64,000 nucleotides of DNA from an uncultured Spirochaetaceae bacterium. GTDB lineage: Bacteria > Spirochaetota > Spirochaetia > Sphaerochaetales > Sphaerochaetaceae. Location: NCBI GenBank assembly GCA_944390725.1, contig CALXQU010000010.1, positions 1 to 64,000 of the forward strand. Reading direction: 5' to 3'. Below the pieces are notes generated by a model. The model did no database searches. It saw only the letters and a list, made by a program, of their open reading frames with translations, and was not told the DNA's origin. Below are positions 7,988-17,551 of this stretch, piece by piece (positions within the stretch are counted from its first letter, which is position 1; the number at the start of each line of letters is the position of its first letter). The position numbers and the translations under genes were made by a program.

Positions 7988-8830
7988 CTAAAACAAATTC
8001 CTATTCCATCCTTCCGGTAGCCTCATGCCGCCTGTTCTTCTAACAGGTAGTATACGTGATACTTCATAGACATTAGGCCAGAGTCCCACCAGAGAATCAG
8101 AATTTGATATATTGGGATTGCTTAATAAAACTTGCTCAATTTCAATTCTTTCTTGTTCTGTAAACAGCCTGGGAGGAACGGCAAGACATCTTCCGTCTAC
8201 AATGATGTTGAACATTCCTGTGCCTTGAGGGGTTATGGTCAAGTTGTGAATCCCAATGCCAGAAGAGAGAGTATCCAGGCGAAGAGGAATATACTCGCAA
8301 TTCACATAATAAGTGACAGGGGAATATCCTCTGGATGGGATGTCTGATATTGTGGGAATGCGCCACTCACCTCCAATTCTGAAAGCATTTCTTAGTTTGC
8401 CCCTCCGGATCCATTGGCGTACTGTGACAGGTTCTGATTTTGTCACTTTTGCATATTCCTCAACGGAAAAACTCTCAACAGGATAATTGATAATTGAGAA
8501 GCATTCATCAAATTCAACAGTGTACTTCTCATTATCAGCTGCATCCGCATTTTCGGCTGGAACGAGCTTATGGATATGCTTCAGATATAGCCTGGCATTT
8601 CTGTTTGATACTTCAAACGAATAATACCATTCATCAGGTGCATTGAAGATGTTTCTGGTTGATATTTCTACGATAACTTTATCAAGAAGAAAAGACAGAG
8701 CATTGTAATATTGCAAAGTATGTTTTGGGGTATTCCTCATTTCATTGACAATATCTTTGCTCGCCCTATCCAAAACGGAAATGACTTCTTTTTTGTTGGT
8801 AGGCAGATAGCTCCAGTTATATTCAGACAT
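7988..8830 (-). CDS. HTH-domain protein of unknown function
   Basis: 280 residues. Around residue 120-155 an excisionase/MerR-like helix-turn-helix is visible: FSVEEYAKVTKSEPVTVRQW, then IRRGKLRNAFRIGGEWRIP. The N-terminal ~100 residues look like a mixed helix/strand domain, and the C-terminal half has predicted strands (YYVNCEYIPLRLD). I do not recognise the rest. It is transcribed away from the BREX operon and co-oriented with the CoiA-like gene, suggesting a regulator or targeting partner of that protein. Repeats of CGTAAACG lie in the divergent promoter region. Confidence 0.6.
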   Translation of the reverse strand: MSEYNWSYLPTNKKEVISVLDRASKDIVNEMRNTPKHTLQYYNALSFLLDKVIVEISTRNIFNAPDEWYYSFEVSNRNARLYLKHIHKLVPAENADAADNEKYTVEFDECFSIINYPVESFSVEEYAKVTKSEPVTVRQWIRRGKLRNAFRIGGEWRIPTISDIPSRGYSPVTYYVNCEYIPLRLDTLSSGIGIHNLTITPQGTGMFNIIVDGRCLAVPPRLFTEQERIEIEQVLLSNPNISNSDSLVGLWPNVYEVSRILPVRRTGGMRLPEGWNRNLF

Positions 8831-8940
8831 TGTTTTTGATCCTTATATTTTGTATTGTAATATTACATTTGTTAATCGTCAATACAAAACCTAGTTTTGA
8901 GAAAGTCTATTATGTCGGAAATTATTACCCTGAAAACAAT

Positions 8941-9024
8941 GTTTACGATTAGGCTGGAAAGCCTTCCAAGCGTAAACGCTATAACCTATTGATATTTCGA
9001 GAGTTATGATTTGAACGTAAACGC
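8941..9024. promoter_or_regulatory. CGTAAACG repeats in the divergent BREX/HTH promoter region
   Basis: CGTAAACGC occurs at 8971-8979 and 9016-9024, with an inverted GTTTACG at 8941-8947. A small hairpin AGGCT/AGCCT lies between. The stretch separates the leftward HTH/CoiA pair from the rightward HTH-BREX operon and has no gene, so these are plausible operator sites for either HTH protein. The rest of 8831-9152 holds no other feature I can support, apart from a TTTATCTTGCCCAA segment (about 9030) also present near 2627. Confidence 0.45.
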
Positions 9025-9152
9025 CCTTTATTTATCTTGCCCAACGTATACATTACTATCAAATCCAAACCATTCCATATTTTTAAAGCCTATTTTCCAA
9101 ATTGAGAGACTTATTAATTGAAAATTTCCTAAACAAGAAATACACTATCAAT

Positions 9153-9356
9153 ATGCTTTCGATTGACGATTATTCAACAGCCAAGGAAATGGCGGAACAT
9201 TGGGGGGTTACCGTCAGGATGGTCATCCACTATTGCGACCGGAATCTGATTCCGGATGCTGTCAAAAAAGGCAATCTCTGGCTCATCCCGACAAAGACAG
9301 AAAAGCCTGAAGACAGAAGATTGAAGGCATTCAAGAAACAGAGGACTGATGAATGA
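9153..9356 (+). CDS. Small HTH protein, first gene of the BREX operon
   Basis: A 67-residue HTH protein: STAKEMAEHWGVTVRMVIHY is a helix-turn-helix, and GNLWLIP is the wing typical of excisionase/MerR-like domains. ATG 9153 is preferred to the TTG at 9102, although neither has a good ribosome site. Its stop overlaps the brxA start (ATGA), so it is cotranslated with BREX and is the likely regulator of the system. It is not the WYL-type BrxR described elsewhere. Confidence 0.65.
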   Translation: MLSIDDYSTAKEMAEHWGVTVRMVIHYCDRNLIPDAVKKGNLWLIPTKTEKPEDRRLKAFKKQRTDE

Positions 9357-9937
9357 ATGATAGACTCTCATTGCCAACCATATCCGGACTGGCAATCAAT
9401 CCAGCCTCTTGGCTGGCAAAACGATATCTTGAAACTGAAGACTGGGAACCATGCCGGAAGGAGGCCATGGATAACAATCTCATGAAGATTGAGAAAACAG
9501 CCTCCGCAGCAAGATATCTTGCATATACGATGAAGCTTCTCCGGGCGCTTGATGACAGAGAACTTGAATTGCTTGCTTCTCAGAATGCAGATACACAACG
9601 AGCAATGATGTGGCTTGCTTTCTGCAGGACGTATCCGTTGATAGGGAAGTTTGCAGACACTGTGATCAATCAGAAATACATTCAGCATGATTTTCATCTG
9701 TCCCCAGGAGAATGGAATGAATTCCTCTCAAGGGAAAGCTGTGAACATCAGGAAATAGAAAACATCGGGAAAGCCTCAAGGCTGAAGGCAAAATCCGTAT
9801 TATTCGGAAACCTTAAGAGTCTTGGATATCTTTCATCGTCAAACGAGCTGAAGGAAGCCATGCTTGCGAATGAAACAGTCGCAGCAATCGGATCTGATAT
9901 GAGATTCTTTCCAGGTGTTGCAGGAGGTTCCAGATGA
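9353..9937 (+). CDS. brxA: BrxA (DUF1819), BREX component
   Basis: 194 residues, all helical, in the size range of BrxA, and the first core gene in the standard type I BREX order. The opening matches the family: an N-terminal SGLAINPASWLAKRYLE, later YLAYTMKLLRALDDREL, and MMWLAFCRTYPLIGKFA. BrxA is a small DNA-binding BREX factor whose exact role is unsettled. Start ATGAATGA overlaps the preceding stop, and its own stop overlaps brxB by 4 bases. Confidence 0.85.
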   Translation: MNDRLSLPTISGLAINPASWLAKRYLETEDWEPCRKEAMDNNLMKIEKTASAARYLAYTMKLLRALDDRELELLASQNADTQRAMMWLAFCRTYPLIGKFADTVINQKYIQHDFHLSPGEWNEFLSRESCEHQEIENIGKASRLKAKSVLFGNLKSLGYLSSSNELKEAMLANETVAAIGSDMRFFPGVAGGSR

Positions 9938-10536
9938 GCAGCAAGGAAATGTCCTATAACGAAAGATATGCTTTCCTTCTTGATCTTCTTGATGATGACA
10001 AATTCATCCAGAAGAAATATGTCGGGGCTGAGATTCCCAACTATATATGTGCATTCCCTCCAGAAGATGTCAGCTCATACAACGACATGCTGGAAAATCT
10101 TGCAAAGACTTTAACTAGGAAAGGCCGAAAAGTTCTCAAGGTTAATGTGTATGAAATCATGATTGAAATGCTCAAGGATTCAGGCGACTTTGAGGATTAT
10201 CTTGAAGAGCCTTCTCTTACGCACAAGAACATCATGGAGGACTTCGAGGGAGTACTCGACAATGACACAGAGTTTGCGCCGAAGGTTGCCTCGATTATCA
10301 ATGAAAGCGCTCCAGATCTTGTACTCATGAATGGTATTGGGGAAGCCTATCCTTTCATAAGAATCCATACGCTTCTAGAAAAACTGCCAACCCTTCTCAA
10401 TAGACTTGTCCCGATAGTCGTCTTCTATCCTGGAAATTACGACAAGGTCACAGGAAGCTCTGCTTTGCAGCTTTTCGGAAAGCTTGAACACAAGAACTAC
10501 TACAGAGCATTCAACATATTCACGGAGGTTCGCTGA
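9934..10536 (+). CDS. brxB: BrxB (DUF1788), BREX component
   Basis: 200 residues in the BrxB position and size. Family-like segments are visible: MSYNERYAFLLDLLDDDKFI, NYICAFPPEDV, then PDLVLMNGIGEAYPFIRIHT and PIVVFYPGNYDK. BrxB is required for BREX activity and is thought to bridge BrxC, PglX and PglZ; that comes from family knowledge. It overlaps both neighbours (ATGA at the start, TGATG at the end), so translation is coupled. Confidence 0.88.
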   Translation: MSSKEMSYNERYAFLLDLLDDDKFIQKKYVGAEIPNYICAFPPEDVSSYNDMLENLAKTLTRKGRKVLKVNVYEIMIEMLKDSGDFEDYLEEPSLTHKNIMEDFEGVLDNDTEFAPKVASIINESAPDLVLMNGIGEAYPFIRIHTLLEKLPTLLNRLVPIVVFYPGNYDKVTGSSALQLFGKLEHKNYYRAFNIFTEVR

Positions 10537-13500
10537 TGGCACTGAAATTCGAATCCATCTTCACCAATCAGATTGCACGGGACATTAATGGAGTTATCAA
10601 CACAGACAGCCAGTCTACTCTTGGAGAGGAGTTCAGCGAATACGTAATCACGAATGAAGTCGCAAACTGCCTTGACGGTTTCTTTGAGAAATACAACGAG
10701 CATAATCCCGTCTACAACGGTGTCTGGATTTCAGGTTTCTTCGGCTGTGGTAAATCACACCTGTTGAAGATTCTCTCATACCTCATCGCAAACAGCGATA
10801 TCGATGGGAAGAAAGCTGTCTCCTACTTTGACAATAAGCTCTGCGAAAATCCGATGCTCCTTGGACAGATGAGAAAAGCTGCAAGCATCCCATCAGAGAG
10901 CATCCTCTTCAACATCGTCCAGTACAACCAGAACGATAAATCGGAACCTATTCTCCACATTTTTCAGCGCAAGTTCTATGAGCATTGCGGCTATTACGGA
11001 ATAAATCCGAAGATTGCCGCTTTCGAGATGGAACTTGACAAGGAAGGACTCTTTGAGAAGTTCAAGGAAACCTTCAACCAGATTTCAGGAAAGGTCTGGG
11101 AAGAGGCAAGAAAGAAGCCGAACATAAACAACAGACACATAATCAAGGCATTTGCTGAAGTCACCGGGAATGCTGAAGATCAGGATCTTCTCGACAGCTA
11201 TGAAGCTGAAATCAGCATTCACGACTTCGCAGTACAGGTGAAGGAGTACATGGATTCAAAAGGCCCGGACTTCCGCCTGAACTTCTTCGTGGATGAAGTC
11301 GGCCAGTTCGTTGCAAGATCCAGTCGTCTCATGGTTGATCTCCAGGAGATTGCAACAAGCCTCAGCTCTGTCACAGGCAACAGATCCTGGGTCATGGTCA
11401 CAAGCCAGGATGAGCTTGAGAAGTTTGTGAAGAACCTCGACAAGCAGGACAAGACCGACATCAGCAAAATCATGGGCAGATTCTATGTGAAGATGTCCCT
11501 CTCGAATGCTAACGTCAATGAAGTTATCCAGAAGAGGCTTCTTGAGAAGAATGAGGAAGGAAAGAAGATTGTCGGATCGGCATATGAGATCCAGAAGGAG
11601 AACTTCAATACGCTCTTCCAGTTTGTGAATGGGCCGAAGAAATACAGGGTCTACAGGGACAAGGATGAGTTCGTCACGACATATCCGTTTGTCACCTACC
11701 AGTTCGACATGTTCAAGACGACGCTGGAAACCCTGTCACTGCACAATGCATTCCCAGGCGAGTATACATCAACAGGCGCAAGATCCATGCTTGATGTCTT
11801 CCATAAGGTTCTCAGGGACTTTGCTGAAAGAGAAGATTCAAATGTCGGAACATCGCTCATTCCCTATGACGTGATGTATGACGGCCTCAAGGATCTCCTG
11901 AAAGAGAACTTCAAGAGATCGATAGATCTTGCTGAAAACAACATTGTTGACAACCCATTTGCAATCAGAGTCCTGAAGGCACTCCTTCTCGTGAAATACC
12001 TTCAGAGGGAATTCAAGCCGACTGCTCACAACCTGAGTGTTCTGCTACTTACAAGCTTCAATGACAATCCTGCAGAACTTGTCGAGAAGACAGAAGAGGC
12101 TCTTAACAGGCTTACAAAGGAAACCTACATCCAGCGCAATGGTGACCAGTACGACTTCCTGACAAACGAGGAAAAGGATGTTGAGGAAGAGATAAAGCAG
12201 ACCTATGTTCCTCCGAAGGATCTCACAGATGAAGTCAAAGCAATCATCTATGACAATATCCTTTCCGGAGTTACAAAGGCTCAAGATGAAAGAAATCTCA
12301 CAAGCTACCAGTTCACAAGAAAGATAGACGGAGAAACTGTTGTCTCAAGGAATGCTGAAATCAGCATCAATATTCTCACTCCATTCAGTGGAAGCGACTC
12401 GCACCCAGAGTACAGGGATACTCTCACGTCTCCGGATACAGAGCTTGTGATGCTTCTGAAACCGGACAAACGGCTTGCGGATGATCTTCTTCTCTACCTG
12501 AAGACAAAACAGTATGTGAAAAACAATGCCGGAATGACAGTCTCTGAAGACAGAGAAAAAGTTCTCAAAGCCAAAGGTGAGAGGAACACAACAAGGCGTG
12601 AGGAGATTGAGAACACTGTCAGGGACATGATGAGCGAGGCTGAGTTCTATGTCTCGGGAACAGCTCTTGATGTGACAGCTTCATCAAGAGTCGAGGCCCG
12701 TGTTGAAAGAGCTTTCCAGATTCTCATCGAGAAAGTCTATCCAAACCTGAAGATGATCACAAAAGAATCATCAGGAGAGATGAACGCAAGAGGACTTATC
12801 GACAAGAATGTTGATTCAGAGCTCTTCAAGGAGACAGCATCAGAAGCTGAGACTCAGATTCTCAATCAGCTGAGAATCGATAAGGAAAGGATCACAACAA
12901 CTATCTCATCCCTTCTTGATAAGTTCAGGAAGAAGCCATACGGCTGGCCTGAGACGGCATTGATCTACAACCTCATCCTTCTTATGAGGAAGAGCCTCAT
13001 CAACATTAAGAAGGATGGAAAGGTCGTTGATAATCCTGCAACTCTGAAAGGATTCCTGTTCTCATCTTCACAGTATGGTCAGACTGTAATCGAACTTTGC
13101 CAGGACATAGATCCAAAGAAGATCAAGGAGCTCAAGAACTTCATTTTTGACTTCACAAATCTGAAGTGCTCTTATGACGATGCGAAGAACACGGCAGGAA
13201 TGGCAGCGAAGGCAATCAAGGAAGCATATGATGCTGTAAGAGACAAGGCCTATTCCCTCCGCTATCCGTTCACAGAGACAATAAAAGATAAGCTGACAAT
13301 TCTTCAGAATGCTGTAGGACAGGATTATCTCTGGTTCTTTTCTGATGATTTCGAAGATATTAGCGATGAGATTCTCGATGCAAAAGAGGATTATTTTGAC
13401 AAATTCCTCACATTCACCAGCAGAAAGGAGAACATCGATAAGTATGAGGATGCTGAACGTCTCATCAGACGAAATGAAAGTATAAAGGATCAGATTGATA

Positions 13501-14009
13501 CCGTATCCTGGAACAAGATTACTTCCATCCTGAATGATAAGAATCTTTACAACAACTCATCACTCAGTGAGCTTGATAAACATGTCAGTGCACTCAAGCT
13601 CAGCATCTCCCAGCTTGTGACAAAGGCAAAGAATGATGCCCTTGATGATTTCGAGAAGTACGCAGAGTCTGTCCAGAAGGAGACAGCCTATCGTCTGCTT
13701 GATGAAGATCAGAAGGAACATATCAGCGAACTGGTATCAGCAGCAAGGACAAAGATAGCTGCAATCTCCTCCCTTGATGAGCTCAACAACACGAATACAT
13801 TTACCATCAAGGATACGAAACGTGGGATTGCAGCTCTTCTTGAAGAAGGCAAGGAAAAAGCCCAGGAGAAGAAGATCATCAGGCTTTCAGCAATCCAGGC
13901 GTCTCATGTTACTGCTCCTATAAAGACAGCAGATGATGTAACTGCATTCATTGAGAAGCTCAAGAAGGAAATGATGGACAGAATCAACGAAGGATATACG
14001 GTGGAATAA
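10536..14009 (+). CDS. brxC: BrxC, large BREX P-loop ATPase
   Basis: 1157 residues, normal for BrxC. The Walker A motif is in GVWISGFFGCGKSHLLKIL (about residues 60-78). A Walker B-like acidic motif, NFFVDEVGQFVA, follows near 250. The N-terminal AAA+-like ATPase is followed by a long helical, charged C-terminal half with likely coiled coils (about 850-1150). BrxC is an essential BREX ATPase, related to STAND/ORC-type proteins and thought to organise the complex on DNA. One base separates it from pglX. Composition is uniform with brxB and the ends of pglX. Confidence 0.9.
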   Translation: MALKFESIFTNQIARDINGVINTDSQSTLGEEFSEYVITNEVANCLDGFFEKYNEHNPVYNGVWISGFFGCGKSHLLKILSYLIANSDIDGKKAVSYFDNKLCENPMLLGQMRKAASIPSESILFNIVQYNQNDKSEPILHIFQRKFYEHCGYYGINPKIAAFEMELDKEGLFEKFKETFNQISGKVWEEARKKPNINNRHIIKAFAEVTGNAEDQDLLDSYEAEISIHDFAVQVKEYMDSKGPDFRLNFFVDEVGQFVARSSRLMVDLQEIATSLSSVTGNRSWVMVTSQDELEKFVKNLDKQDKTDISKIMGRFYVKMSLSNANVNEVIQKRLLEKNEEGKKIVGSAYEIQKENFNTLFQFVNGPKKYRVYRDKDEFVTTYPFVTYQFDMFKTTLETLSLHNAFPGEYTSTGARSMLDVFHKVLRDFAEREDSNVGTSLIPYDVMYDGLKDLLKENFKRSIDLAENNIVDNPFAIRVLKALLLVKYLQREFKPTAHNLSVLLLTSFNDNPAELVEKTEEALNRLTKETYIQRNGDQYDFLTNEEKDVEEEIKQTYVPPKDLTDEVKAIIYDNILSGVTKAQDERNLTSYQFTRKIDGETVVSRNAEISINILTPFSGSDSHPEYRDTLTSPDTELVMLLKPDKRLADDLLLYLKTKQYVKNNAGMTVSEDREKVLKAKGERNTTRREEIENTVRDMMSEAEFYVSGTALDVTASSRVEARVERAFQILIEKVYPNLKMITKESSGEMNARGLIDKNVDSELFKETASEAETQILNQLRIDKERITTTISSLLDKFRKKPYGWPETALIYNLILLMRKSLINIKKDGKVVDNPATLKGFLFSSSQYGQTVIELCQDIDPKKIKELKNFIFDFTNLKCSYDDAKNTAGMAAKAIKEAYDAVRDKAYSLRYPFTETIKDKLTILQNAVGQDYLWFFSDDFEDISDEILDAKEDYFDKFLTFTSRKENIDKYEDAERLIRRNESIKDQIDTVSWNKITSILNDKNLYNNSSLSELDKHVSALKLSISQLVTKAKNDALDDFEKYAESVQKETAYRLLDEDQKEHISELVSAARTKIAAISSLDELNNTNTFTIKDTKRGIAALLEEGKEKAQEKKIIRLSAIQASHVTAPIKTADDVTAFIEKLKKEMMDRINEGYTVE

Positions 14010-14010
14010 T

Positions 14011-17000
14011 ATGAAGGGAAGCGCACTCGAAAGATTTGCACAGGAAGCAAGAATACAGCTCCAGAAGGAAGTAAAAGCCAGGCTTAACCTGGTTCAGAAA
14101 GGCGATGCCTCAATCGATCTCATTGAGAACAGAAATGCAGTGAATGCACTTAACAAGCATCTTGAGGAACTCAAAAGTGATGAAGATGCCCTTGTTGAAG
14201 AGGTTGCCTATACTTGGTTCAACAGAATCTCTGCTCTCCGTTTTATGGATGCCTCCGGCTACAACGCCACGCTTATAGTCTCTCCAGCAGAAGGAAAGAC
14301 ACTTCCTGAAATTCTTTCTGAGGCACTTTCTGGAATCATTGATGAAGATGTTGTCACAAGCATAAAGGATAGGGAAAGGATTCGTGGCCTTGTTGACGGC
14401 TCAATAACATCAAAGAATCCACAGGCCGAAATCTACCGTATCCTTCTTGTCGCTTCATGTAACCACCTCAACAACAGCCTTCCTCTGCTCTTTGAGAAGA
14501 TTGAAGATTATACAGATCTGCTTCTTCCGGATGATCTTCTCTCTTCAGAATCCATCATCACAAAGACTGTGAATGCCATAAGCAAGGATGATACAGAATC
14601 TGTCGAGATCATCGGATGGCTTTATCAGTACTATATCTCAGAGAAGAAGGATGAAGTATTCGCCTCCTTCAAGAAAGGAAAGAAGGCGGGTAAGGATGAG
14701 ATTCCTGCTGCTACTCAGCTCTTCACTCCCGAGTGGATAGTCCGCTACCTTGTCGAGAACTCTCTTGGCCGTCTCTGGATGCTTAACCATCCTGACTCCT
14801 CTCTGAAAACAAAGATGAAATACTACATAGAACCAGCAGACAAGGAAACAGACTTCATCAGACTTGATAGCCCAGAGGAAATAAAAGTACTCGATCCTTG
14901 CTGTGGATCCGGCCATATGCTCACATATGCCTTTGATCTCCTTTTCGACATCTACACAGAATGCGGATACACGGATAATGACGCTGTAAAGCATATTATC
15001 GAGGACAACCTCTATGGCATTGAAATCGATAAGCGAGCTGGCCAGCTTGCCTACTTTGCCCTCATGATGAAGGCAAGAGAAAAAAGCAGAAGAATTCTCA
15101 GAAAAGGAATCACACCAAACATCTGCATCCTCCAGAAAGTCGTATTCGACAAAGAAGAGCTTCCAAACGTCATCAATCTCTTTGAAAATCCATCGCTGAC
15201 ACTCATGGATCTGATGAAAGACTTCGAAAATGCAGACGTCCTCGGTTCCCTCATCACTCCATCGATATCGAACATAGCATTCCTGAAAAACACGCTGAAA
15301 GCAAATCCAGACTCAAATGACATGTTCTCAGATGAGAACCCTCTCAGAGAAAGAGTGAAGACAGTCCTGAATCAGGCAGAGTATCTGGCGAGAAAGTACA
15401 GCATTGTCATAACTAATCCTCCCTATCTTGCCCCATCGTCTTCGGATCCAGTCCTTCAGAACTTTGCAAAAGGGCAATATCCAAACAGCAAAGAAGATGT
15501 TGGTATAATGTTCATAGAGCGAAACTTTAAGCTCCTTTATAACAAAGGTTTCCTTGCTATGATTACGCTACATGGATGGATGTTCCTTGCAAGAACTGTC
15601 GGCCTACGGAATTTAATCTTATCAGAAAAAACAATTCTTTCATTAATTCATATAGGGCCACGAGGCTTTGACTCTATTGGAGGAGAGGTCGTATCTACTG
15701 CAGCATTCGTAATTAGTAATAAAACCAGCAAGAATAACTCAAGCTTTATTTCTCTGACAGAGGGGAAATCTGAAGCAGAAAAAATCCAAGCCATATTATC
15801 TGCAATAAAAACAAGCAACAGACTTTATATCCTAAAGCAAAATAGTTTTCTATCTCTTCCGGATAGTATTCTTGCATTTTGGATATCACCATCAATGTTT
15901 AATAATTTTACTTCATATAAACAAATAGGCGATGTTATTGATACTAGAGTCGGGCTAGATACAGGAGATAATGAAAAATTTATTAGAACATGGTTTGAGG
16001 TTGATTCTACAAAACTAATCTTTGATGCAAAAAACAATCTTGATGTTAATGGAAGAAAAAAATGGGTTCCACATACAAAGGGCGGTGAATATCGCAAATG
16101 GTATGGGAATTTAGAATATATTATAGCTTTTGATAAGGTTAATTATGATTTACTTATTCAATCGGGAAATCATTTGCCATCTAGACAGTTTTATTTTAAA
16201 GAAGGTATTAATTGGACACGAGTTTCAACAAAAGGGTTTTGTGTCCGATTTTCTCCAGCTGGCATGATATTCAATTCTGGCTGTCCTACAGCTTTTGCCG
16301 ATGGTGATAATTTAATTTATAGCCTTGGCTTATTGAATTCTAATGCTATTATTCAATATGCAAAAGCTTTGAGTCCAACGATTAATTTTCAAGTCGGCGA
16401 AATTAATAAAATACCGTTCATCTATAAAAATCCTGAAATAGTAAAAAAGATAACAAATAGGAATATTTATATTTCAAGATTAAACTGGGACTCCTTTGAG
16501 ACCTCCTGGGATTTCTCCATCCATCCTTTGCTTGATAAGAACATCATTGAGACTGACGGCTTTGCTTTTGAGGATGATCAGGAACTTCAGGAATATCTTG
16601 GAGATGATGAGTATAACATGATTTTCAAGAATGGAATTGATGGTTCAAGAACAGCATGGAGTCCTATTGAGTTTGCCTATCTCCGCTATAAAGACTGGGC
16701 AAATAAGGCATTCTTCCACCTCAAAAAGAATGAAGAAGAGCTGAACAGAATCTTCATCGATATCTATGGCCTTCAGGATGAGCTCACTCCGGAAGAGGAT
16801 GATTCAATGGTATCAGTACATAGGATCTTTGATTCAAAGGCAGAGATTCCAGAGTCAATGAAGAAAGGACAGTATGCACTTACAAAGGAAGATGTCATCA
16901 AGTCATTCATCTCCTATGTGGTCGGTTGTATGTTTGGACGCTATGATGCTTCACGTCCTGGACTTGCCTTTGCAGGTGGTGATTTTGATATCTCCTCCTA

Positions 17001-17544
17001 CTCTGGCTTTGTTCCAGACAGCGATAATGTCATTCCTGTCCTTGGCGATTCCTGGTTCAAGAATGATGCAGAGACTTATTTCATCAAGTTTGTTGAGAAA
17101 GAATTCGGACATGACAGCCTCAATGAGAATCTCAAGTTCATTGAGAATGCTCTTGGGAAATCAATCAGGGAATACTTCTATAAGGACTTCTACAAGGATC
17201 ATCTGAAGACTTATCAGAAGAGGCCTATCTACTGGATGTTCTCATCTCCAAAGGGGTATTTCCAGGCATTGGTGTATATGCATCGCTATAATGAGAACAC
17301 AGCCAATGTCGTTCTTGATTATCTGAGACAGTTCAGAGATAAGATCCGCCTTCAGATCAAGCTTGCTGAGGATGCTGGAGAGACCAAGAAGAAGGTTGAA
17401 TATGAGAACATAGACAAGGATCTCAACGACTATGAGATGAATGTTCTTTATCCTCTTGCAATCAAGCATCTGACATTCGATCTTGATGATGGAGTGAAGG
17501 TGAATTATCAGAAGCTCGGGAATGCTCTGAAACCAATCAAGTGA
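14011..17544 (+). CDS. pglX: PglX, BREX adenine-N6 methyltransferase
   Basis: 1177 residues, normal length. SAM-binding motif I is LDPCCGSGHMLTYAFDLL (about 294-311) and the catalytic motif IV is NPPY in IVITNPPYLAP (about 469-472), marking an N6-adenine methyltransferase. PglX methylates one strand of a non-palindromic motif for self-recognition and is also needed for defence. Bases ~15,600-16,490 (residues ~530-825), where target recognition is expected, are visibly AT-richer with different codon choice, then composition returns to the operon norm. This suggests replacement of the specificity domain by recombination. The frame is intact. Confidence 0.93.
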   Translation: MKGSALERFAQEARIQLQKEVKARLNLVQKGDASIDLIENRNAVNALNKHLEELKSDEDALVEEVAYTWFNRISALRFMDASGYNATLIVSPAEGKTLPEILSEALSGIIDEDVVTSIKDRERIRGLVDGSITSKNPQAEIYRILLVASCNHLNNSLPLLFEKIEDYTDLLLPDDLLSSESIITKTVNAISKDDTESVEIIGWLYQYYISEKKDEVFASFKKGKKAGKDEIPAATQLFTPEWIVRYLVENSLGRLWMLNHPDSSLKTKMKYYIEPADKETDFIRLDSPEEIKVLDPCCGSGHMLTYAFDLLFDIYTECGYTDNDAVKHIIEDNLYGIEIDKRAGQLAYFALMMKAREKSRRILRKGITPNICILQKVVFDKEELPNVINLFENPSLTLMDLMKDFENADVLGSLITPSISNIAFLKNTLKANPDSNDMFSDENPLRERVKTVLNQAEYLARKYSIVITNPPYLAPSSSDPVLQNFAKGQYPNSKEDVGIMFIERNFKLLYNKGFLAMITLHGWMFLARTVGLRNLILSEKTILSLIHIGPRGFDSIGGEVVSTAAFVISNKTSKNNSSFISLTEGKSEAEKIQAILSAIKTSNRLYILKQNSFLSLPDSILAFWISPSMFNNFTSYKQIGDVIDTRVGLDTGDNEKFIRTWFEVDSTKLIFDAKNNLDVNGRKKWVPHTKGGEYRKWYGNLEYIIAFDKVNYDLLIQSGNHLPSRQFYFKEGINWTRVSTKGFCVRFSPAGMIFNSGCPTAFADGDNLIYSLGLLNSNAIIQYAKALSPTINFQVGEINKIPFIYKNPEIVKKITNRNIYISRLNWDSFETSWDFSIHPLLDKNIIETDGFAFEDDQELQEYLGDDEYNMIFKNGIDGSRTAWSPIEFAYLRYKDWANKAFFHLKKNEEELNRIFIDIYGLQDELTPEEDDSMVSVHRIFDSKAEIPESMKKGQYALTKEDVIKSFISYVVGCMFGRYDASRPGLAFAGGDFDISSYSGFVPDSDNVIPVLGDSWFKNDAETYFIKFVEKEFGHDSLNENLKFIENALGKSIREYFYKDFYKDHLKTYQKRPIYWMFSSPKGYFQALVYMHRYNENTANVVLDYLRQFRDKIRLQIKLAEDAGETKKKVEYENIDKDLNDYEMNVLYPLAIKHLTFDLDDGVKVNYQKLGNALKPIK

Positions 17545-17551
17545 GGTGAGG

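Noticed and set aside
2631..9060. Shared TTTATCTTGCCCAA blocks as transposon ends
   Set aside because: Only ~20 bases are shared and no inverted partner or target duplication was found, so no element boundary can be claimed.
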